From contig JAHBVK010000064.1 of assembly GCA_019637555.1 (NCBI GenBank), positions 1 to 32,212 on the forward strand: a DNA stretch of 32,212 bases. The letters are read 5' to 3'. The notes under the pieces are model-generated. The model did no database searches. It had not been told where the DNA came from and was given only the letters and a program-made list of their open reading frames with translations. Each line of letters starts with the position of its first letter. The first letter of the stretch is position 1. A program made the position numbers and the translations under genes. The DNA is from Anaerolineae bacterium (lineage in GTDB: Bacteria; Chloroflexota; Anaerolineae; Aggregatilineales; UBA2796). Positions 25,888 to 32,212 of this stretch are shown here, piece by piece.

Positions 25888-27365
25888 AAACTCCGCACGA
25901 TCTCATCCCCAATGCGGATCACCTCCCGCACCAGCAGATCGAGGTCTTCGCGCCGTGTGCGGTGATTGACGATGCATACACGGATCGCGTACTTGCCGTG
26001 CAGCCGCGTGCCTGATGGGATAGCAATCCCCGCTTCCTGCACGCGGAATAGCATTTCCTCGTTCACTTTATCCAGTGTAGCGTCATCTATTCCCCCAGCA
26101 CGGTAGCGGAAACAGGTGATCATCAGTTGCGGGGCGGCAAGCAGTTCCAGCTTGGGCGAAGCGTTGACCAGATCCGCCAGATAACGCGCCTGATCGACGT
26201 TCTGCTCCATCATGCGTCCGTATTTGCCGACACCGTGTTCCTTCAGCAGCATCCACACCTCCAGCGCACGATAAGGGCGCGAGAGTTCGGCGCTGTAATC
26301 GCTGTACCACAGATCGCCACCGGAGAGTCCACGCGTACCGTGCTTCAGATAGTCCGGCGTCAGCGTATAGGTGCGGTAGTGATCCTTGCCGTTACGTACC
26401 AGCACGCAGCCGATACCAATCGTCAGGTACATCCACTTGTGCAGGTCGAAGGCAATTGAATCCGCGCGTTCCATGCCCGCCAACAGCGGACGCAGCGCAG
26501 CAGACATCGCGCCAACTGCGCCCACCGCGCCATCAACATGAAACCACAGCTTTTCCCGTTCGCAAATATCAGCCAGCGCGTTCAGATCGTCAACCGATCC
26601 GGTGTTGGTCGTGCCAGCGGTGCCGATCACGCAGAATGGAGTTAACCCCGCCGCGCGATCCGCTGCAATCGCTGCTTCCAATGCTGCGATGTCGATGCGG
26701 TATTGATCGTCCACCGGAATGCTGTTGATCGAGTCGCTGCCGAAGCCGAGCGCATCCATCGATCTCTCGACGGAACTGTGCGTTTCGGCAGAACAGTAAA
26801 TGCGGTAGCGCGGCGCGTTGATCATGCCCTGCTTGCGGACATCGACTCCGGCGTTGCGTGCCGTCACGTAGCGGGCGACTTGCAGCGCCGTCTGGTTCGC
26901 CAGCGATCCACCGCTGACCAGCACGCCGCTGGCAGTCTCAGGATAGCCGAGGATTTGCTTGAACCAGTCGATCACCTGCTTCTCTACCAATGAGGCGATC
27001 TGATCACCACCGCCGACGTTCGGATTGATCGTCGCCGCCAGCATTTCCGCCAGTGCGCCGGAGGTGCTGCCCGTGCCGATCACCCAGCCCCAGAAGCGCG
27101 GGTGAATGTTACCCATCGGATTAGACAAAATATCCCGTGCGAACTCGTCATATACATCCGCCGGATCGCTGGAGTCGACGGGCAGCGGTGCGTTCATTGT
27201 TTCTCGCTCCTGTGGGCTGAGGGGTTCCCACACAGGGCGTTCTCTGACCGTGCGGTGATACTCGATCACGTCATCGATCATCCGGTGCGCCAGTTCGCGC
27301 AGTGCTTCCCAATCCTGTGGATCGAGGGATTCTTCCAGTTTGAGGGGTGTGGAATTAGCGGACAT
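25884..27365 (-). CDS. PLP-dependent group II amino-acid decarboxylase
   Basis: I start at the ATG at 27365 with GGAGGA upstream (493 residues); the frame extends 22 codons further but without a better ribosome site. The fold-type I, group II decarboxylase pattern is clear: GVLVSGGSLANQTAL, AETHSSVERSMDALG, IGTAGTTNTGSVDDL, FHVDGAVGA with the Asp that pairs with the PLP ring nitrogen, and SIAFDLHKWMYL with the PLP-binding Lys310. Group II includes aromatic-amino-acid, glutamate, histidine and diaminobutyrate decarboxylases, and I cannot tell which acid is used. Aromatic-type substrates are the first guess from the overall order of motifs. A TAAAAT -10-like element sits near 27391-27396. It ends inside the hairpin shared with the receiver gene. 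Confidence 0.93.
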   Translation of the reverse strand: MSANSTPLKLEESLDPQDWEALRELAHRMIDDVIEYHRTVRERPVWEPLSPQERETMNAPLPVDSSDPADVYDEFARDILSNPMGNIHPRFWGWVIGTGSTSGALAEMLAATINPNVGGGDQIASLVEKQVIDWFKQILGYPETASGVLVSGGSLANQTALQVARYVTARNAGVDVRKQGMINAPRYRIYCSAETHSSVERSMDALGFGSDSINSIPVDDQYRIDIAALEAAIAADRAAGLTPFCVIGTAGTTNTGSVDDLNALADICEREKLWFHVDGAVGAVGAMSAALRPLLAGMERADSIAFDLHKWMYLTIGIGCVLVRNGKDHYRTYTLTPDYLKHGTRGLSGGDLWYSDYSAELSRPYRALEVWMLLKEHGVGKYGRMMEQNVDQARYLADLVNASPKLELLAAPQLMITCFRYRAGGIDDATLDKVNEEMLFRVQEAGIAIPSGTRLHGKYAIRVCIVNHRTRREDLDLLVREVIRIGDEIVRSL

Positions 27366-27445
27366 AAGCTTGGCTATCCTCCATTCCGCCATTTTAGTGG
27401 CAAAACAGGGGATTCTGAATAGCACAATCAAATAAATTCTGTAAA

Positions 27446-27500
27446 TGAACCTTGAATTTCATGCAAATGTCGTGTTTGCCCTTTGAAATTACAAGGTTCA
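27446..27500. other. 55-bp imperfect palindrome in the gap between DoxX and decarboxylase genes
   Basis: TGAACCTTGAATTTC (27446-27460) is inverted as GAAATTACAAGGTTCA (27485-27500) with one bulged base, and inside lie GCAAA and TTTGC. It is AT-rich compared with its neighbours. It could end the sigma-DoxX transcript, although only scattered T residues follow, or be a small mobile palindrome. Confidence 0.55.
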
Positions 27501-27559
27501 TATTCTATGCCTTCCCGCGCTAGAAACCGTCGGCGTTCCGCGTGGTTGGTCGTGACATG

Positions 27560-27940
27560 CTAAACGGCAACCCCGATCAGCGTTCCGTATGCAACCAACA
27601 GTGCTGGTAGCAGGAAAACTATCGAGACGCCGACCATGTGCAGATATTCCGAGCGCCGGAAGTGCGTGGCTATTGCGCCCGCAAAATACAAGGCAACGCA
27701 AGTGGCGGTTAGTGGGGCGATCACCCCCATAGAACTTACCAGCAGCGGCACGAAAAGACCGATTCCGCCGCACAGTTTAAGCATACCGAGTAAGCGAATT
27801 TGCGCTGGCGTGAACTCTTTTGCCCATCCAACGGCGGGCATGTTGGAGTATATGTTGTATGGCGTGAAGATCTTGGCTAATCCTCCTACCGTGAGCAGAA
27901 TGCCCAGTATTACTTGCAGGACTGTGATCGTGTTATCCAT
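27560..27940 (-). CDS. DoxX-like four-helix membrane protein
   Basis: The 126-residue protein has four hydrophobic helices and the DoxX-type start VLQVILGILLTVGGLAKIF followed by FTPAQIRLLGMLKLCGGIG. DoxX-family proteins are small membrane proteins linked to quinone or thiol redox processes in some bacteria; the exact reaction here is unknown. GGAGAC lies seven bases before the ATG. The gene begins 40 bases after the ECF41 sigma gene, on the same strand, so it probably belongs to the sigma factor's operon and regulon. In ECF41 systems the neighbour is usually a carboxymuconolactone decarboxylase, oxidoreductase or epimerase, and DoxX-like partners are less usual as far as I know. Confidence 0.85.
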   Translation of the reverse strand: MDNTITVLQVILGILLTVGGLAKIFTPYNIYSNMPAVGWAKEFTPAQIRLLGMLKLCGGIGLFVPLLVSSMGVIAPLTATCVALYFAGAIATHFRRSEYLHMVGVSIVFLLPALLVAYGTLIGVAV

Positions 27941-27980
27941 GAGTTAGTCTCCATTTCCTTAGTTGATTTATCTTGTTTAG

Positions 27981-28895
27981 TTAGCCTTTTATCTTCCACA
28001 CCTTACCCGACGTTGGGATCAGACTGAGATGCGCTAGCTTATCTGGATTGGCGACGTTACGCGCAGCACGGATCAACTCCCCTTCCACTTCCAGTGTGAT
28101 CACAGCAATGATTTGCTCCTTGACCCGCACCAGCAGCGCAGGCAGTCCATTTACTTCGCTTGTTTCCATCGTTGTTCCTTCCGGTACGTGCGTCAGTAAT
28201 CCGATGACGGCGCGTGCCACCTTGTCGCGCCCATGAATTGGCTGCCGTCCCGCGCCCGCAACCTTGCCGCCGCCATCCGACCAGACCGTGACATCTTCTG
28301 CTAGTAGGCTCATCAGCCCGTCCATATCTCCGGCAACACAAGCGTCCATGAAACGGTTGACCATATTCTGATGCGCTTCCGGCGAGGCGCGGAAACGCGG
28401 GCGATGTTCGCTGATGTGCTTTTTGGCGCGGCTGAACAGTTGGCGGCAGGCGGCTTCCTCGCGTCCGGTGATCTGTGCGATTTCGGCGTATTCGTAGTCG
28501 AAAACTTCTCTCAACAGGAACACCGCACGTTCCAGTGGGGATAAGCTTTCCAGCAGCACCAGAAATGCCATCGAAATCGACTCTCGATCCGTGATCTGGC
28601 GCAGCGGGGAGAACAGCGCCGCGCCGTCACCCGTAACAATCGGCTCTGGCAGCCACGGACCGATATAGGTTTCTCGTTGCGCCCGGAGCGCTTCCAGATG
28701 ATCAACGCACAGGTGATGCACAATGGTCGTCAGGTAACTCTTGAGCGTGCGGATCGACTCTGGCGGCGTGGCACGATAGCGCAGATACGCCTCCTGTACG
28801 ATGTCTTCCGCCTCCATCGCGCTGCCCAACATGCGGTAGGACATGGCGAATAACAGCGAACGGTATTCTTCAAATGGATCAGGTTCAGGTTGCAC
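27981..28895 (-). CDS. ECF41-group RNA polymerase sigma factor with SnoaL-like C-terminal domain
   Basis: The 304-residue protein (GTG start, GGAAAGG upstream) has sigma region 2 (SYRMLGSAMEAEDIVQEAYLRY) and region 4 (LSPLERAVFLLREVFDYEYAEIAQITG). It also carries the three hallmarks of ECF41: WLPEP in the linker (81-85), DGGGK (207-211) and NPDKL (283-287) in a SnoaL-like extension of about 125 residues. In characterised ECF41 factors this extension both stimulates and restrains the sigma domains, replacing an anti-sigma gene; none is seen here. A matching ECF41 promoter lies upstream, so the gene probably activates itself and the DoxX-like gene behind it. The inducing signal is unknown. Confidence 0.95.
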   Translation of the reverse strand: MQPEPDPFEEYRSLLFAMSYRMLGSAMEAEDIVQEAYLRYRATPPESIRTLKSYLTTIVHHLCVDHLEALRAQRETYIGPWLPEPIVTGDGAALFSPLRQITDRESISMAFLVLLESLSPLERAVFLLREVFDYEYAEIAQITGREEAACRQLFSRAKKHISEHRPRFRASPEAHQNMVNRFMDACVAGDMDGLMSLLAEDVTVWSDGGGKVAGAGRQPIHGRDKVARAVIGLLTHVPEGTTMETSEVNGLPALLVRVKEQIIAVITLEVEGELIRAARNVANPDKLAHLSLIPTSGKVWKIKG

Positions 28896-28940
28896 TGCGT
28901 CGCCTTTCCAACGCTCGGCGTCATCTTAATGTGGAGGTAA

Positions 28941-28967
28941 GACGGAATCGTTCAGTGTTTTGTGACA
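28941..28967 (-). promoter_or_regulatory. ECF41-type promoter of the sigma gene
   Basis: On the minus strand TGTCACA (28967-28961) is followed by 16 bases and CGTC (28944-28941). This is the published ECF41 target form. It is 46 bases before the GTG of the ECF41 gene. Confidence 0.8.
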
Positions 28968-29030
28968 TGCTCAACAAAATTTGAGGATTAATCGTAGCAG
29001 TTGGGGGAACATTCTTGCTGCAGGGATGGC

Positions 29031-29049
29031 AACGTGCTGCTTGCACGTT
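29031..29049 (-). other. Perfect 7-bp hairpin after the first DUF3592-like gene
   Basis: AACGTGC and GCACGTT pair around a five-base loop, directly after the stop at 29053. There is no T-run, so it may be a weak or factor-aided end of transcription. Confidence 0.35.
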
Positions 29050-29052
29050 CAC

Positions 29053-29538
29053 TCAAAAAATCGATCTTCTGAAGAATATGAATAGTCCTAAAACAATGCC
29101 TATTAATCCCAAAATCATGCCGAAGATCATGCCGACAAGATACATATATGTATAGTTGTCCCTATGCTGATCAGCTAATCTTGAGATACTAGGGTTCTCT
29201 GGTAAATAACGCACTTTAACGGTGTCTTGATTTTTCAGAATATAATAAGTTTCTCCACTAATTATTTGCTCTCGTATATGAACTTCATCGCTCTTATCAG
29301 TGCGAAATTGGTACTCTACAAAATAAGATGTTAGGCGTCGAGTAGTTGGGCGAGTGGGGAATAGTTTAAGCTTCATGATCTGGGCGTCGGTGAGGACACC
29401 TTTGTTATCCAGTCTTCTCAATACGGAATATTCACGCCAAAGCCACAGGACTAACAATATCGCTGCAATTGAACCAAGAACGATAGTAACCTTGAAGCCT
29501 TCAATGAATGCAGCGGACGTGAAAGGTAAGCCTCTCAA
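29053..29538 (-). CDS. DUF3592-like two-helix membrane protein, paralogue A
   Basis: The 161-residue protein has one membrane helix near the N-terminus (VTIVLGSIAAILLVLWLW), a soluble middle domain, and one or two helices at the C-terminus (MYLVGMIFGMILGLIGIVLGLFIFF). The middle contains REYSVLRRLDNKGVLTDAQI and TVKVRYLPENPSISRLADQH, which match DUF3592-type proteins. Function is unknown. The only sensible start is a TTG at 29538 with GGAG eleven bases upstream. It shares its key motifs with the next gene upstream, so the two arose by duplication. Both are richer in A+T than the surrounding genes. Confidence 0.7.
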   Translation of the reverse strand: MRGLPFTSAAFIEGFKVTIVLGSIAAILLVLWLWREYSVLRRLDNKGVLTDAQIMKLKLFPTRPTTRRLTSYFVEYQFRTDKSDEVHIREQIISGETYYILKNQDTVKVRYLPENPSISRLADQHRDNYTYMYLVGMIFGMILGLIGIVLGLFIFFRRSIF

Positions 29539-29705
29539 GGTACAAGCTACTCCATGCCTATGTGAATATTCCTACAGCAGGCATAACCAGTTAACAATCC
29601 TCTGAGTTCCTCTCTCTATCTCTGTACTTTCATTGGACAGCAGACAGAAGCGTGAGGTAAATTATGCGGCGCTCGAAATTTCCAGTATCGCCCATCAGGG
29701 TGTAT

Positions 29706-30149
29706 TTACGCCCTCTGCGTCAATAAAAGCAATATGATAAAGCCGATTAACCCCAAGACAAAACCAATAATTAAGCCTGTTACTTGCAAAAGCGCGTAAT
29801 TCTCTGGATGTACTTCAGCTAATCTTGAGACTTTAGGATTATCCGGCAGATAGCGTACTTTAACCCTGTCGTAACCCTTCAAAAGATAATAACTCTCATA
29901 CGGAACCACTTGCATTCGTCTAAACGCTGTGTCGCTATACTCAGGTCGAAATTCGTATGTTATGGTGTATTGTGCTCCTCCTCTGGGGACCCATATTTCT
30001 TCATTGTCTATTACCTTAGCGTCGGTGAGGATGCCCGTCTTGCGGAGCTTTCTCACAACACCATATTCGCGTACAACGACAAAGATTATTAGTGCAAGCC
30101 AAATGGCTAGAGGAATAATTATGCATTGGTACTGTGCAATGGCAGACAT
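29706..30149 (-). CDS. DUF3592-like two-helix membrane protein, paralogue B
   Basis: The 147-residue protein has the same plan as paralogue A: N-terminal helix (IIIPLAIWLALIIFVVV), REYGVVRKLRKTGILTDAKV, a beta-rich middle, RVKVRYLPDNPKVSRLAEVH and a C-terminal hydrophobic hairpin (GLIIGFVLGLIGFIILLLL). Function is unknown. Its ATG is nine bases after the stop of the monooxygenase-like gene, so the two are probably co-transcribed. A gap of 167 bases separates it from paralogue A; in it I see a small hairpin over the stop (GGGTGTA/TACGCCC, about 29698-29713) and nothing else firm. Confidence 0.78.
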   Translation of the reverse strand: MSAIAQYQCIIIPLAIWLALIIFVVVREYGVVRKLRKTGILTDAKVIDNEEIWVPRGGAQYTITYEFRPEYSDTAFRRMQVVPYESYYLLKGYDRVKVRYLPDNPKVSRLAEVHPENYALLQVTGLIIGFVLGLIGFIILLLLTQRA

Positions 30150-30158
30150 ACTATCTAC

Positions 30159-30485
30159 CTACTCCACTGCTGGCACACCCGCGCCGCCGAGCACATCCAC
30201 TCGCACCGACTCCTCAAAGCGATCCACCAGCTCCATCACATGCGGGATCATTGCTCTGACGGCTTCTAATTGCAGCGCCGCGTTCGCCGCTTCTTCCGTC
30301 TCCCACACCTCATGTATCCACACCGCGTCCGGATCTGAGTCCGAGGTACTGATCGTGTACACGTAGCAGCCTTCGCCCTGCGTCTCCACATCGGTTGCCG
30401 CTTGCAGCATCAGTGCCGCCAGCGCATCCCGTTTCCCCGCCTTGGCGATCATCTTGCCGAAGCGCCCATGTTTCGGTTTAGCCAT
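30159..30485 (-). CDS. Antibiotic-biosynthesis-monooxygenase (ABM/YgiN-like) domain protein
   Basis: The 108-residue protein is a single ferredoxin-like fold domain of the ABM type: KHGRFGKMIAKAGKRDALAALML gives the first strand and helix, VYTISTSDSDPDAVWIHEVWE the middle strands, and AIPHVMELVDRF-like sequence the last helix. Family members oxidise quinols or polyketide intermediates, or degrade haem without a fixed cofactor; no catalytic residue is obvious here. The ATG has GGAGAG upstream. Downstream it leads into DUF3592 paralogue B. Confidence 0.8.
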   Translation of the reverse strand: MAKPKHGRFGKMIAKAGKRDALAALMLQAATDVETQGEGCYVYTISTSDSDPDAVWIHEVWETEEAANAALQLEAVRAMIPHVMELVDRFEESVRVDVLGGAGVPAVE

Positions 30486-30589
30486 CGTCCGCCGATCTCT
30501 CCATCATCATCGCTTAAACGCCGAATGTTGGCGTCATTCCAACCGTTTTCCAAAATTTGCCTACCATAACCCATTTTTCGCCCATTTTT

Positions 30590-30616
30590 CCCATTAATAA
30601 AATGGCTTTTAATGGG
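30590..30616. other. AT-rich stem-loop between the corrinoid and monooxygenase genes
   Basis: CCCATTAA pairs with TTAATGGG over a 10-base loop, next to a short tandem repeat (CCCATTTTTC). It lies just after the corrinoid protein stop. No clear T-run follows on the minus strand. Confidence 0.35.
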
Positions 30617-30619
30617 TGC

Positions 30620-31303
<684 letters not shown>

Positions 31304-31317
31304 CCCCACTCCCTAGA

Positions 31318-31445
31318 AATCAAGTGCTAAAGTGCTAGGTGCTAAAAGCAGCACCAAAGTGCCTGATAGTGCCATAGTACCAAAATCATCTAACCAGCGG
31401 ATGTGTAGGTAAGCACTCCAACACTTGTAGTACTCGTAGCACTTA
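31318..31445. repeat. Cluster of AGTGC/GCACT short repeats upstream of the corrinoid gene
   Basis: The 149-base gap between the DinB stop and the corrinoid ATG holds many copies of AGTGCTA, AGTGCC or their inverse (about 31321, 31329, 31358, 31367, 31414, 31436), plus the hairpin GGTGCT-AAAAGC-AGCACC. Spacing is irregular, about 8-14 bases in the dense part. Confidence 0.4.
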
Positions 31446-31451
31446 TTACCA

Positions 31452-31922
31452 TTATCGGTTCTTCCGTTCCCAGTTCTCGCGCATCTTGATCAATTGATTC
31501 AAGTGCTCGGTGTCGTGATTTACTAGCACCTGTACTTCGGTGCGAATACTGATCTTGCCGCGTTCGTTGTGCTGGGCGTGGCGGTTCAGCGCACCGGGCG
31601 GCAGCTTCTCCAACCACTCGCACATCTCACCACGCAGCGAACGCCAGCGATCCATTGCCGAGGCGAAGGGTACATGTTGACCGCGATAGATACTGTCGGG
31701 GATTTCACCGATGATGTCGGGATCATCTTCTTCCATCATGCGCTGGAAACGGCGGAACATGATGTCGTCAACGGCGATCAGATGCCCGACCACATCGACC
31801 ATTGTCCAACCACCATCCAGCAGTTTCTCCGTCGCCACACTAGGCAGGGGAGCGACCACGCGCTCGACATCCTTCATGGCGGACTTCAGCGCGTCGATTT
31901 GTAATTCTTGCTTCATGACCAT
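31452..31922 (-). CDS. DinB-family four-helix protein
   Basis: The 156-residue protein matches the DinB/YfiT-like four-helix fold, with metal-binding His47 (WTMVDVVGHLIAVDD), His136 and His140 (VLVNHDTEHLNQLIKM). Members include thiol-dependent transferases and isomerases that use mycothiol or bacillithiol, and many of unknown role. The ATG at 31922 has AGG eight bases upstream; an ATG six bases on is also possible. It sits between the corrinoid protein and the presumed activator, on the same strand, so it may join that pathway. Confidence 0.85.
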   Translation of the reverse strand: MVMKQELQIDALKSAMKDVERVVAPLPSVATEKLLDGGWTMVDVVGHLIAVDDIMFRRFQRMMEEDDPDIIGEIPDSIYRGQHVPFASAMDRWRSLRGEMCEWLEKLPPGALNRHAQHNERGKISIRTEVQVLVNHDTEHLNQLIKMRENWERKNR

Positions 31923-31973
31923 GAGCTTTACCTACGCCTTAGCGCTGTAAATGAACGCTCTTAAAGAACATAT

Positions 31974-32212
31974 CTATGAAGCACTATTCATGGTCACGGT
32001 ACGTCGTTTTCGCACTTGATTTTGACGCTGTGGCAGCATCTCCGCCAGATGTGGAAATGCCGCACTGGCGTGTGGAATATGGATCGCCTCCACAAACGCC
32101 TGCTGAAAATTGGGATCGGTGGCAGTCTCTATATAACTGATCGCTCGTACCAACGTCAACGCTTCAACCCGCTGCTGACGGTTGAGCAGCGCGATCCGTG
32201 CGCCGTCGCCTG
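31974..32212 (-). CDS. C-terminal end of an ASKHA-type corrinoid activation protein (DUF4445-like), partial
   Basis: The frame is open to the right window edge and ends at 31974, giving the last 78 or so residues. GDGARIALLNRQQRVEAL, followed by YIETATDPNFQQAFVEAIHI and PHLAEMLPQR, matches the end of the 2Fe-2S/ASKHA proteins (RACo/RamA-like) that use ATP to reduce inactive Co(II) corrinoid proteins. I recall that pattern from the family and could not search for it. The tail after it (VRKRRTVTMNSAS) looks unique. The role fits the corrinoid protein encoded 670 bases away. The ferredoxin and main ATPase parts are outside the window. Confidence 0.72.
   Translation of the reverse strand, partial: GDGARIALLNRQQRVEALTLVRAISYIETATDPNFQQAFVEAIHIPHASAAFPHLAEMLPQRQNQVRKRRTVTMNSAS

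Noticed and set aside
31304..31451. Possible cobalamin riboswitch before the corrinoid gene
   Set aside because: I found no B12-box or the expected paired regions; the gap is short and filled with AGTGC repeats.

Overview
The window is 32 kb of ordinary-looking bacterial chromosome with moderately high G+C, dense gene packing and many GTG/TTG starts. I see no rRNA, tRNA, CRISPR array or intact transposon. The gene styles point to a Chloroflexota (Anaerolineae-like) bacterium: Thr/Pro-rich LysM and SH3b surface proteins with a membrane anchor, very large sensor kinases with long coiled coils, PolX with a PHP domain, a SpoIIIAA/Ycf45-like ATPase, ECF41 and corrinoid/ASKHA proteins. That assignment is inference from gene content, not from a marker gene.

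Left part (1-9,400). A minus-strand operon runs sensor kinase-like protein, LysM protein, SAM methyltransferase; the methyltransferase is cut by the window edge. The kinase-like protein has Gln where the phospho-accepting His of the H-box should be. Divergent from it is a secreted astacin/matrixin-like zinc protease fused to a seven-blade propeller built from 147-bp tandem repeats. A secreted protein of unknown function (minus) and a VOC-family protein (plus) follow, then a cluster of three tetraloop hairpins.

Middle (9,400-21,250). A tightly overlapping minus-strand operon encodes PolX, an SH3b membrane protein and NAD-dependent DNA ligase LigA. It is followed by an MFS transporter, a membrane-anchored B-type (SdrD-like) domain protein and a nitroreductase, all minus. 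The plus strand then carries an apparently leaderless GT4 glycosyltransferase, a double GNAT-like protein and an overlapping SpoIIIAA/Ycf45-like AAA ATPase.

Right part (21,250-32,212). A plus-strand signalling operon joins an NMT1/THI5-like binding lipoprotein, a Cache/HAMP/GAF/PAS histidine kinase and a stand-alone receiver, without permease genes. Next on the minus strand come a PLP-dependent decarboxylase, then an ECF41 sigma factor with a DoxX-like partner. The sigma gene has an upstream sequence matching the known ECF41 promoter (TGTCACA-N16-CGTC), so it is probably autoregulated. Two DUF3592-like membrane proteins and an antibiotic-biosynthesis-monooxygenase-like protein follow. The window closes with a corrinoid protein, a DinB-family protein and the C-terminal end of what looks like an ASKHA corrinoid-activating protein, which together suggest a cobamide-dependent methyl-transfer locus continuing beyond the right edge.

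The strongest points for a second look are the His-less kinase, the protease-propeller fusion, the binding-protein/kinase pair, the self-targeting ECF41 promoter and the corrinoid locus. I found no clear case of an entirely new system.
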